Source: Verrucomicrobiales bacterium (GTDB taxonomy: Bacteria > Verrucomicrobiota > Verrucomicrobiia > Verrucomicrobiales > DEV007). Taken from it: a stretch of DNA of 37,209 bases. The DNA lies in contig JAHEDC010000005.1 in NCBI GenBank assembly GCA_024641425.1, positions 1 to 37,209 of the forward strand. Direction: 5' to 3'. Positions 1-7,977 of this stretch are shown here, piece by piece. The position numbers and the translations under genes were made by a program. Below the pieces are notes generated by a model. It ran no database searches, had not been told where the DNA came from, and worked only from the letters and a program-made list of their open reading frames with translations. How positions within the stretch are numbered: the stretch's first letter is position 1; each line of letters opens with the position of its first letter.

Positions 1-404
1 AGATAGGCCGCTTCCTTAAGCGCGTAGGGATTCACTTTCGCCGATGCGACGATGGGAAAGCCCCCCGCGCTCAACCGCTGGGTGTAAAACGCGGGAATGC
101 CGTCCGGGTCCGGCGGATCGAAGCGCATCGCCTGCACCGGCACGTCGCTGGTGACGACGCGCTCGATCGTATCCTTCCGGCCGACCACCGCGAAGCGATG
201 TCCGAGCGTGGTCGTGATGATGGTGTTATCTCCGGGTTCGACGGAGCCGTTGGGCACGCGCTCGGTTTCGGACTTGAGCCAGAAGATGTCGACCGGCTGC
301 GCGCTGCCGTTGAGGACCTGGAGTTGCGGACGCGTTGAATCGGCGGCCCGGGCACTGCCGCCAAGGATGCCAAAGAGAATGCAAAGGGAGAGAAGTTGCT
401 TCAT
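1..404 (-). CDS. Secreted protein with N-terminal VHL-like beta domain (partial, 3' end outside window)
   Basis: An open frame starts at the ATG complementary to 402-404 and reaches the left edge without a stop, giving 134 residues. Residues 1-21 form a signal peptide ending SARA-A, so the product is exported. Residues about 27-92 resemble the von Hippel-Lindau beta domain: LQVLNGSAQPVDIFWLK, then a PG turn, then TTTLGHRFAVVG. W42, T65 and H69 align with human VHL W88, S111 and H115, but F71 replaces W117 and the Tyr98 equivalent is missing. The following segment (GFPIVASAKVNPYALKEAAY) is reminiscent of planctomycete/verrucomicrobial secreted proteins that I recall continuing into a metallopeptidase-like domain; that part cannot be seen here. 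The gene starts 22 bp after the GH81 gene stop on the same strand, so the two are probably co-transcribed. Gene reality is well supported; the function is unknown. Confidence 0.75.
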   Translation of the reverse strand, partial: MKQLLSLCILFGILGGSARAADSTRPQLQVLNGSAQPVDIFWLKSETERVPNGSVEPGDNTIITTTLGHRFAVVGRKDTIERVVTSDVPVQAMRFDPPDPDGIPAFYTQRLSAGGFPIVASAKVNPYALKEAAY

Positions 405-426
405 TTTCAGGGAAGAGTGGTGGGGG

Positions 427-2607
427 CTATCTTACGCCAAAGTTTCCGGGTGCGACGGTGATTTTGGTGCCGTCGGAGAAGGTGATGGTCATTTCCTTCC
501 CGGAACCATTATAGGCGGTGTAACGCTTTTTGCCGTTGGTGCCCTTGAAGGCGGCGGCGAGAGGGTAGTCGGCGGTAACTTCGCGGTCGAGTTGGCCGAG
601 TTTGCGGAGGTTGCCGAGCCAGTGAAGGGTGTTGGAAACGGTGTTGCCGGAGTCGAGCTTGGCGGTGGCGGCGATGGCGTCCCAGTGTTTCTGTGCGGCC
701 TCGGGATCGTGGAGGGCCTCGAATAGGATCATGATGCTCGGCCAGGTTTCCCAGTCGCGGGAGCCGCCTTTTTTCTCGATAGCCCAATCGAGGTTCCGCT
801 TCACATAGTCGGGATAGCGGCCGAGGTAGAGCGAGCCGCCATGCATGGGGAGGAAGTTGATCCCGTGCTTGTGTTCGGGCTTGCCGGAGAACCACGTTTC
901 GTAGCCGGCCTTGCCGCCCCAGATCATGGTCGCGGTCGCCGGGGTGAAGGCGGGCGGGTAGTTGTTGTCCTCGACATCGAACCAGTATTCCTCGATGGCG
1001 GAGAGTTCGCTCGCGAAGAGGTAGACCCCGAGGTCGCGGAGGGCGGTGTCGCCGGTGAACGCCGCCCAGAGGATGACGCCCGTCCAGGCGGCCATCGCTT
1101 CCGAGGACGATTCGTTGTTGTTGCCGTCGGCGAATTTCGCGTGGCCCGAGGCCCAGGTGTGGCCCGCGTAGGGATCGAAATTGCGGAGGAACGGATAGTG
1201 CGGGTCATCACGGTCGGGGCAGGCGACATCACGGACGAGTTCGCGCACCATGCCACCCCAGTCCTTGGCCCAGGCCGGATCGCGGCGCGCGATCTCGGCG
1301 GCGCCACGCAAGAAGTAGCCGTAGTGGAAATGGTGGTCGTTCAGGTCGTTATCGCTGCCGTAGCTGGCGGGATAACCGATGAGGGTGCCCCAGTGCGCGT
1401 CATAGACGAACTGCGCCTTGTCCCCGGGGCCGGAAGCGGTGAACCAGTCCTCGAGCTTCGCCTCGAGGCGGGAGCGGAGTTTTTCCGCGAGTTCCTTTTC
1501 ACCGGCGATCTCGGCGATCGGCACCGAGGTCGCGAGCGTGCCCAGTTTTTTGCCTCCCCAGTATGTGTCGCCGGTGATGAAGTCCTCGGCGGCGATCTTT
1601 TCCAGGTCCGGCTTCACGCCCTCGACGGCGAGGGGCAATGCGGGGAGGACGCCGGGGAAGATGGAATCGGTGGCAAAGGTTTCGCCCTCGAAAAGCCGCA
1701 TCTCGCCGCGCACGCTGCGGTAGGTGAGCGGGAGGAGTTGGGCATCCGTGCGTTTCCACTGGTGCGGATAGAGCGCCATGAGGGTGCCGGTGGCCGCGCC
1801 TTCCTTCGCCTCCGTCTTTACCGTGAAAGTCGTGCGCACGTTGCTGCCGGCGACCTTCCACGCTACCTGCGAATCGACGATGTGGGCGTGGGCGTGCTTC
1901 GCGAAAAGAGCAAGGGTTTCCGGCTTGTTGTCAGGGAGGAGGGCGAGGGTGAAGTAGGTCTTGCCGCCCAGGTCGCTTGTCCAGCGGGTAGGGTTATCCA
2001 CCTTCCACTTCGCGCCGCTTGGAAGAAAGAGCCCGAAGTGGCTGCCGCTTGCGGTCGTGAGGCCGCCGCCTTCCCAAGTCGTCGGGGCCTTGTCGAAACC
2101 GAGCGAAACCCCTCCGCCCTGACATTCGACGAAAACATAGGGTGAGCCGTGACCGTAGGTGCAGCGGAGGGATTTTTTCCCGTCGGCGAATTTCGCGCTG
2201 ACGAACCAGTCGCTGAAGCCATCGAGCCGCGCGTCGGGGAATTCCGCCACGCCCGCGTGGCCGATGGTGATCTCGCGGTTCTTTTCTCCTGACATGGTGC
2301 CGACCATCGCGACCTCGTAGGAATGGATCCGCTCGCCATCGTAGGACACGCGGAAGCCGCCGGGCTCGCAGTTCACCGAGAGCGGATGCGGGTAGTGGCG
2401 GCTCGAGAATTTCTCCCACACGAGCGACGACCACCAGTCGTTCGTGGGAACCGGGCCGGTCATGCGATCAGTGCGGAAGATTTCCTCCGGCGGGCCTTTC
2501 GCGCCTGCGGGTTTTGTCGTGGAGTAGCTGCCCTTTCCCATCGAGATGATATCGGCATGGGTGGTGATACAAAAGGAGAGGAGAAGGAGAGAAATGCGTT
2601 GTTTCAC
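427..2607 (-). CDS. Glycoside hydrolase family 81 endo-beta-1,3-glucanase
   Basis: The 726-residue product has a signal peptide (residues 1-18, MKQRISLLLLSFCITTHA) and full-length GH81 architecture: an N-terminal beta-sandwich beginning near GPVPTNDWWSSLVW, then an alpha/alpha barrel. The hallmark motifs are present: NDLNDHHFHYGYF, with the candidate acid D424, and GNNNESSSEAMAAW, with glutamates E499 and E503, one of which is the expected base. GH81 enzymes are inverting endo-1,3-beta-glucanases acting on laminarin, curdlan or fungal/algal beta-glucan. The enzyme is probably periplasmic or secreted and supplies glucan oligosaccharides. It lies directly upstream of the VHL-domain gene on the minus strand. 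The C-terminal 25 residues form a short extra strand region (YTAYNGSGKEMTITFSDG). Family assignment is confident; substrate is inferred from the family. Confidence 0.92.
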   Translation of the reverse strand: MKQRISLLLLSFCITTHADIISMGKGSYSTTKPAGAKGPPEEIFRTDRMTGPVPTNDWWSSLVWEKFSSRHYPHPLSVNCEPGGFRVSYDGERIHSYEVAMVGTMSGEKNREITIGHAGVAEFPDARLDGFSDWFVSAKFADGKKSLRCTYGHGSPYVFVECQGGGVSLGFDKAPTTWEGGGLTTASGSHFGLFLPSGAKWKVDNPTRWTSDLGGKTYFTLALLPDNKPETLALFAKHAHAHIVDSQVAWKVAGSNVRTTFTVKTEAKEGAATGTLMALYPHQWKRTDAQLLPLTYRSVRGEMRLFEGETFATDSIFPGVLPALPLAVEGVKPDLEKIAAEDFITGDTYWGGKKLGTLATSVPIAEIAGEKELAEKLRSRLEAKLEDWFTASGPGDKAQFVYDAHWGTLIGYPASYGSDNDLNDHHFHYGYFLRGAAEIARRDPAWAKDWGGMVRELVRDVACPDRDDPHYPFLRNFDPYAGHTWASGHAKFADGNNNESSSEAMAAWTGVILWAAFTGDTALRDLGVYLFASELSAIEEYWFDVEDNNYPPAFTPATATMIWGGKAGYETWFSGKPEHKHGINFLPMHGGSLYLGRYPDYVKRNLDWAIEKKGGSRDWETWPSIMILFEALHDPEAAQKHWDAIAATAKLDSGNTVSNTLHWLGNLRKLGQLDREVTADYPLAAAFKGTNGKKRYTAYNGSGKEMTITFSDGTKITVAPGNFGVR

Positions 2608-3168
2608 GACGCGACCCTAGGTCAATGCGGCGGGTTAGCAAAGTGGAAGGTACGACTCCCTACAGGGGACTCGACTTCAGGTCGGCGGACCTGCGCGGCG
2701 TCCTGGTTGACGGTGGCGGAGCACCCCTGAAGACGGCCGCGATCAGCCTGTGGACGAAATGGATGGGCTTGGGCTTTTTCGACCGTCGAACCAGGCAGCC
2801 GGCCTTGCGGACGGGACAGTTGAAGAGATGGCTGGAACAGGGCATTTTCACTGTCAACGAGCGGGGCACATCGGAGTGCCAAGTGAGATAAGCGGAACGT
2901 ACGGGTGATAGAGCTCTTATCGAGGCTTGCCTCAACGCGAAGTTCGGCGCGGCCTCCGGGAAACCCGGCCATTGCGCGACGGCCCGGAGGTCGATGAGAG
3001 CTAAGGCGGTGATAGCCTCGTCGCGCAATTCCGCCCCCACCGTCACGCTTCCGAGCGCCACCGCGATGGGAAGCTCCGCGAGGGCGGCACGGCGCGCGCG
3101 CGGGGCACGCCCATGCGTTTCCGTTCCGAAATCTCAACAAGGGATAAGGGTTCCCTTTTTTGGCCCGC
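2608..3168. other. 560-bp gap with no convincing gene; possible decayed coding remnant
   Basis: No frame here looks like a functional protein. On the minus strand, roughly 2930-3110 has GC-rich third positions and reads like a fragment (for example LRDEAITALALIDLRA), faintly like a helical repeat, but it loses any protein character towards 2660. The stretch 2620-2700, next to the GH81 start, contains a short imperfect hairpin listed separately. The promoter of the GH81 gene should lie at the left end of this gap, but no clear -35/-10 pair was found. The most economical reading is intergenic DNA with an eroded gene. Confidence 0.4.
2653..2673. repeat. Short imperfect inverted repeat
   Basis: CGACTCCC and GGGACTCG flank a short loop; one mismatch would have to be repaired to give a full 8-bp stem. 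It is preceded by GTGGAAGGTA. This resembles short dispersed hairpin elements I associate with intergenic regions of verrucomicrobial genomes, but only one copy is visible here, so repeat status is inferred. Confidence 0.3.
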
Positions 3169-6100
3169 TCAGGATCCAATGGCAATGCGGAAAAAGGACT
3201 GCCCCGACAAGGTGATCGGTTCCGCGAGCCGCACGGTTACCGTCTCGCAGCCGTCGCCATTATCAAGACAGACGCCTGGGACGATCAGCGAGCCGTCACC
3301 CGGATCGGTCGTCCAGGTTCGTCCGTCCTTTGAGACCTGCACGCGGGGCTGCAATGCCTCGGTCAGGCCGATACGGCGGCGGAAGGTGAAGGTTCCGTAG
3401 TCTTCGCCTGACATGGAGACGACCGCCGCCGCGACGGCCGCTTCGTGATTCCGGATATTCGGATCGAAGCCGAAGACGTATTCCCAGAGATTGTGCCATC
3501 GGTCGTGATCGGGATTGCCGGTGACGTCGAGTGGCGATGCGGGGTCGAGGCCGTTTTCGCTCTCCCATCCGTCGGGAAGCCGGTCGCCATCCGTGTCCGG
3601 AGGATCGGGAAGGGGAGCAATCTGAAGTTCGAACATATTGGCCGCATCGGTGCGCCAGGCATCGAGACCGAGGGAGTCGTAATAAGGCGAGTAAGTCTTC
3701 ACCCGCAGGGTTTTGCCGTCGGGCTGGAACTCGAGGAACCGGATGAATCCATTGCCGCCGTTCGCTTCGGATTGCGGATCGAACATCATCTGGTGGACCG
3801 GATTTCCGGCGTCGCCCATGCTGGTCATGAAGCAGGGGCTCGGTTGGACGTGCCCGCAGAGGACGAGGGCGATGTTCGGATGTTTGCGCGCGAGCTTTTG
3901 CCATAGTTCCTCTCCATCGTTCACCCCGGCGGGATCGGAGGCCACGGGATACTGGTGGGGATTGGAACCCTGGGACGTGCCAAAGGTCGCCCAGTCGTAG
4001 CGGGCGTTATCGCGATAGAGATAGGCGTGCGTGACAAGGATGGCGTGGTGGTCGGGATGAGCGGAGACGATTCCACCGGCCCAGTCGACGACCGCGTCGC
4101 GCGGGCCGAATTCGAGACAAACGACGAGATAGCGCCGGCCGTTCGCGACGAAGGTGTGATAGGTGTTGTCGTAATGACCCGGCGCATCGCCGGGAAAGAT
4201 TCCACGCAAGGTGGGTTGGGCGGCATAAGCGCTGCCGGGGCCGCAGCGATCCGCGCGATTGAACTGGGTCGCTCGGGAACCGGAGTCCGACTGGTAGTCA
4301 TGGTTTCCGGGAGCCAGTCCCATCGGCACGAAGGGCAGCACGCGGTTGATTCCGGGCATGACGCGGTTCCACTCCACGTCGGTATCGTTTTGCACGATGT
4401 CGCCGACATGGGTGAGGAAACGGATGTTCCGCACGGCGGCATGATCTGCAATCCAGGTCATGAATTGGTCATAGATCGGTACATTGTTCCCGTTGTCCGC
4501 GTAGTGCTGCGTATCCGGGATGAAGGCCAGCGTCCAGGCTCCGGGCGTCGGATCGCTGTCGGTTCCAACGGAGAGGATTTCCGTGACGGAGCCGAAGCGG
4601 TTGGCCGCCACCAGCGTATAGTCGGTGCGCGACTGCGGAGAAATGGTGGCCTCGGTCGAGGCGGAAACTCTTCCGATTCCGGGGCTGATATCGATCTGGA
4701 GCGCGTCGGCCACGTCCCAGTCGAGGTTGCCACTTCCGCCCAGCGGAATCGGATTCGGCAGGGCACGAAAGCTTTCGATTACCGGCGGGGCGCCGAACTC
4801 GAAACCCGCCGTAGCGAGCGCGCTTCCCAGCGGGCCGGAAACGCTCAGGGTGTAAAGCGCCCCTTGAGTGGGTGGAACTCCGAGGTTGCCGAGCCCATCC
4901 ACCGACCAGGACGTCCCGCCCGGGGTTTCGCCGATCTCCCGCACCGGAGCATTGACGACCTGCCACCGCAGGCGTCCTGTCGCGCCCGCTACAAGGGATG
5001 GATCGGCGGGGGAGAATCCGATAACCCGCGGGGCGGCCAAGACCCTCGGCCCTTCGTGGTGCAATCTCAGCACGTCGCTGTCCCCCAGCGCGCCATTGAA
5101 AACGCCGACATCCTTGAGTGATCCGACGAAGAAGCCCCCGCCGTTCCGCGCGCCGCCGAGAGTCCACTCCACCGGTGTTTTCCAGACGCCCGAGATCCAA
5201 GGAAGGGTCGCCACCCGTACGCCGTCCCGGTAGAGGCGCACTACGCCCGGTTCCGCCGCGGTGCCTGCGATCATCGCAATGGCCACATGGTGCCAGGTGC
5301 CGTCCAGCACGTTTTCAAGCGTCGCGTCGTTCGCCACGTTTCCATTGACCCGCACGACGAGCCCCGATCCTCCGGTTGCAATGACCTGAACGCCGCGTCC
5401 CGGCTTCAGCGCGTCGATCAACGTCGCGGCTCCGGCCTCCCCCCGCACCCGGAAGCCCAGCGTCATTCCGTCTCCGATGCGCGCCCCGAGATTGGCGAGC
5501 GAGGCGCCCGTGACGCGCACGGCGCGATTTCCCTCGAAGGCCAGCGCGTCACCGTCTCCTGTAGGATGCCCGGTTCCCTCGCTTGGGAAAAACGCCGCTT
5601 GGGTCCTCGTCGTGGGATCCATCGGAACGATTCCGGTCGCCTCGTTGAAGGGATACACGCAGGCGGCATTGGCCGCGATCCTCACGGAGGTGTCGACCGT
5701 AGTGGTTCCCACGCCATTGCTTGCGGTTAGGCGGTAAACCTTGTCCTCGGACACGATGACGCGTGCCGCCGCCGACCTCAGTCCTTCGAGCCGAAGATCG
5801 AAACTGATATCGCTATCATTGGCGGCTTCCTGATGGATCTCGACCGCCAACACGTTCCGCCCTTCGACGAGCCGACTTGCGGGAACGCCGGTCGTTTCGA
5901 AAACGCGACCGTCGTTCGCGGCATCGAGACCGGCGTAAAAGTCATAGGGAATGTCGCCTGCGGGCAGATTGTAGCGCGCGACCTCCACTCCGTTGAGATA
6001 CACGATCGCGCCGTCGTCATAGCGCAGCCCAAGGGTCAGGGTGTCGAGTTCGGCGATTTCGAACGCTTCGAACTCATGGCGGAAATAGGTTGTCGCGAAT

Positions 6101-6492
6101 TTGTCGACCGGGTTGCCTCCGAAGCCCACGCGCGTCAGTTCGTCGCTCTCGCCATAGCCCAACTTCCCGGCCCCGCGGACCCAGCTCGTATCGTCGAAAG
6201 CCGGGGCCCGCCATCCGGTTCCCTGGTCGCTGCCATCGTCAAGATAACCCCAGGTCGAGGAAGCGGTAACGAGCGGGATGATTTCGCTCCGCTGCGTGAC
6301 CTCCCCGATTCCTCCGTCGATGAAGACCTGATCCGCTCCGAGAACACGCCAACGAAGCACGCGGCCATGGATCGGTTGCGCGGGATCGATCTCGGCTTCG
6401 AAATAATCGATGACCGGGGGCGACGCACGACAGGCCAAGCTCGCGAAAACAGAGAGCGCGACGAGAGTGCGCGGGATGTGGGGGCTTGCCAT
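3169..6492 (-). CDS. Large secreted multidomain calcineurin-like metallophosphoesterase
   Basis: I take the start at the ATG complementary to 6490-6492, because the protein then begins with a signal peptide (MASPHIPRTLVALSVFASLACRA). An in-frame start 33 bp upstream would add 11 unlikely residues. The 1107-residue product contains, in order: an Ig-like strand region (LRWRVLGADQVFIDGG), a beta-sandwich domain with a conserved YLNGVEVARYNLP core (about 75-240), a LamG domain (about 275-475), Ig-like segments (about 485-640), a metallophosphoesterase domain (about 650-935), and a TSP3-like Ca-binding stretch (DTDGDRLPDGWESENGLDP). Metal motifs are PDTQ (D660), GDIVQN, GNHD (729-732), VTHAY and GHVQ. 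The usual DxH and GHxH are thus DxQ and GHxQ, as I recall for related secreted bacterial members. The substrate is unknown; the accessory modules suggest action on surface or extracellular polymers. Confidence 0.85.
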   Translation of the reverse strand: MASPHIPRTLVALSVFASLACRASPPVIDYFEAEIDPAQPIHGRVLRWRVLGADQVFIDGGIGEVTQRSEIIPLVTASSTWGYLDDGSDQGTGWRAPAFDDTSWVRGAGKLGYGESDELTRVGFGGNPVDKFATTYFRHEFEAFEIAELDTLTLGLRYDDGAIVYLNGVEVARYNLPAGDIPYDFYAGLDAANDGRVFETTGVPASRLVEGRNVLAVEIHQEAANDSDISFDLRLEGLRSAAARVIVSEDKVYRLTASNGVGTTTVDTSVRIAANAACVYPFNEATGIVPMDPTTRTQAAFFPSEGTGHPTGDGDALAFEGNRAVRVTGASLANLGARIGDGMTLGFRVRGEAGAATLIDALKPGRGVQVIATGGSGLVVRVNGNVANDATLENVLDGTWHHVAIAMIAGTAAEPGVVRLYRDGVRVATLPWISGVWKTPVEWTLGGARNGGGFFVGSLKDVGVFNGALGDSDVLRLHHEGPRVLAAPRVIGFSPADPSLVAGATGRLRWQVVNAPVREIGETPGGTSWSVDGLGNLGVPPTQGALYTLSVSGPLGSALATAGFEFGAPPVIESFRALPNPIPLGGSGNLDWDVADALQIDISPGIGRVSASTEATISPQSRTDYTLVAANRFGSVTEILSVGTDSDPTPGAWTLAFIPDTQHYADNGNNVPIYDQFMTWIADHAAVRNIRFLTHVGDIVQNDTDVEWNRVMPGINRVLPFVPMGLAPGNHDYQSDSGSRATQFNRADRCGPGSAYAAQPTLRGIFPGDAPGHYDNTYHTFVANGRRYLVVCLEFGPRDAVVDWAGGIVSAHPDHHAILVTHAYLYRDNARYDWATFGTSQGSNPHQYPVASDPAGVNDGEELWQKLARKHPNIALVLCGHVQPSPCFMTSMGDAGNPVHQMMFDPQSEANGGNGFIRFLEFQPDGKTLRVKTYSPYYDSLGLDAWRTDAANMFELQIAPLPDPPDTDGDRLPDGWESENGLDPASPLDVTGNPDHDRWHNLWEYVFGFDPNIRNHEAAVAAAVVSMSGEDYGTFTFRRRIGLTEALQPRVQVSKDGRTWTTDPGDGSLIVPGVCLDNGDGCETVTVRLAEPITLSGQSFFRIAIGS

Positions 6493-6593
6493 CAAGGGAA
6501 TTGGCCCGGTTCTACCGCAGGCCATCGCATTCTACGAAATAATTCGCGCCCCCGTCGAGCCTTACCTTTGCTTCCTCCGGGCGCTCCGGATGT

Positions 6594-7757
6594 TCAGGCT
6601 CCTTCAGACTTCCGCAAGCTCCCCGGGGTGCGCCCCAATCGCGATTTCAGGACGTGGCCCATGTATTCCTGGTGGCGGAAACCGGAACGCTCGGCGATTT
6701 CGGCGAAGCTCAGCTCCGAGTTCTCGATGAGTCCGCGCGCGCGGCGGAGGCGGCGTTCGACGATGTAGTCGCGGATCGTCTGCCCGGTGGCGGCGAGGAA
6801 GCGCCGCTGGAAGAGAGTGCGGCTCAAGCCGGTGGCCGCCGCGATGACGGTGTTCGAGAGGTTTGTCGCGAGGTTCTCGTGGATGAAGTGGAGGCCTTCG
6901 GCGATCGCGGCATCCTCGATCGCACGGATGTCGGACGAGCGCCGTGCGACGATACCCGTGGGGGGAACGAAGATCGGAGCGCCCCGATGCTTCTTCCCCG
7001 CCATGAGGCCATCGAGTAGGCTTGCGGCTTCGAAGCCGACCCGGAAATGACCGGCCCGCACACTGGTCAGCGGCGGGGAGCTAATCTCGCAGAGCGGCAC
7101 ATCGTTGTCCACACTCGCCACCGCAATCCGCTCCGGCACCGCGATCCCTTCCTCGCGGCAGGCCTCCAGAAGCGAGAGCCCGCGCTGGTCGCTGCAGACC
7201 ATGACCGCGACCGGTTTGGGGAGGTCCCGCAGCCATTTACGCATCCGCTGCCGAACTCGCTCCGATCCCTCGTCCGGCCCGCGGGGAATTTCAAGGACGT
7301 GGAACGAGCGCCCGTCGGCGCAGTGCGCGCGGAAGGCATCGCGCCGACGTTCCGACCAGTTCTCGCCCGCGATTCCGTAGAAGGCGAAATCCTGGAAATC
7401 CCGGAGGCGGAAATGCTCCGCCACCTCGCGGGCGATCGCATCGTCATCGACATGCACGAGCGGGATTCCCGAATGGGCGATTACACCCAGCACGTCGATG
7501 ACCGGCGTGTCGCCGTTCCGGAGCACGGTCGCGCTCTCCGCGTCCTGCACCCGCGCGATGATGCCGTCTCCGCGCCAGTCCCGCATCCAGTCCGGAATGC
7601 GCTCGTGAAGGCTGCGCGGGACATGGAAGAGCTGCCACGAATCGCTCTGGTGGACGAAATGCGCGATACCGCGCAGGATCTCGCGTCCCGAACCGAGGGA
7701 TGTTTCGACGAGAAGGGCGACGCGCTTCCTCGTCGCGGTGGGGGAGACGCAGGGCAT
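6594..7757 (-). CDS. XylR-type transcriptional regulator (LacI-like sensor plus AraC helix-turn-helix)
   Basis: The 387-residue protein begins with a periplasmic-binding-protein-like effector domain (VALLVETSLGSGREILRGI, residues about 12-275). It contains the LacI/XylR-style segments VMVCSDQRGLSLLEACREEGIAVPE and VASVDND. It ends with a two-HTH AraC DNA-binding domain (about 285-387: LSNTVIAAATGLSRTLFQRRF, then SFAEIAERSGFRHQEYMGHVLK). This is the layout of E. coli XylR. It is transcribed divergently from galK and the galactofuranose-type importer, so it probably senses a galactose-related sugar and controls that operon. A small stem (TCCGG/CCGGA, 6576-6590) lies just past its stop, without a U-tract. 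Family is confident; ligand is inferred from position only. Confidence 0.9.
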   Translation of the reverse strand: MPCVSPTATRKRVALLVETSLGSGREILRGIAHFVHQSDSWQLFHVPRSLHERIPDWMRDWRGDGIIARVQDAESATVLRNGDTPVIDVLGVIAHSGIPLVHVDDDAIAREVAEHFRLRDFQDFAFYGIAGENWSERRRDAFRAHCADGRSFHVLEIPRGPDEGSERVRQRMRKWLRDLPKPVAVMVCSDQRGLSLLEACREEGIAVPERIAVASVDNDVPLCEISSPPLTSVRAGHFRVGFEAASLLDGLMAGKKHRGAPIFVPPTGIVARRSSDIRAIEDAAIAEGLHFIHENLATNLSNTVIAAATGLSRTLFQRRFLAATGQTIRDYIVERRLRRARGLIENSELSFAEIAERSGFRHQEYMGHVLKSRLGRTPGSLRKSEGA

Positions 7758-7977
7758 GTCCGATACCTACATCCCATTGCGGGTGTGCTCAAGAGTCATT
7801 CGACGGAGTGCATCCCGGTAGGTTCTATTAAAATGCGCAATAAGCGGTCCCGGCCAGAGGGCGGCTCCGATCCGATTTCTACGAAATTATATCGGAAATC
7901 TCCTAGAGATGCGCTTGATTCCAAACGGAAGAGCGGAAAAAGTGCTTCGAGATGCCGGCATTCGGCTCTCCCAGAAA
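7758..7977. promoter_or_regulatory. Divergent intergenic control region between regulator and galK, with candidate operators
   Basis: This is the AT-richest stretch nearby. It holds a perfect 5-bp inverted repeat ATTTC-TAC-GAAAT (7875-7887) inside a wider GATTTC...GAAATC pair (7874-7900), a plausible binding site for the divergent regulator. On the minus strand TATAAT (7886-7891) matches the -10 consensus, but no good -35 was found. On the plus strand TATTAAAAT (7826-7834) and TATATC (7888-7893) are weak -10 candidates. The galK start could also be the in-frame ATG at 7909, which would shorten this region. Confidence 0.4.

Noticed and set aside
841-2145. 434-residue plus-strand frame inside the GH81 gene
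   Set aside because: GH81 on the minus strand is complete with catalytic motifs; the plus frame has only Gly/Val/Glu/Arg-rich sequence.
7909-7977. N-terminal extension of galactokinase from the ATG at 7909
   Set aside because: It adds 23 residues not found in the family; the ATG at 7978 gives the standard 382-residue protein.
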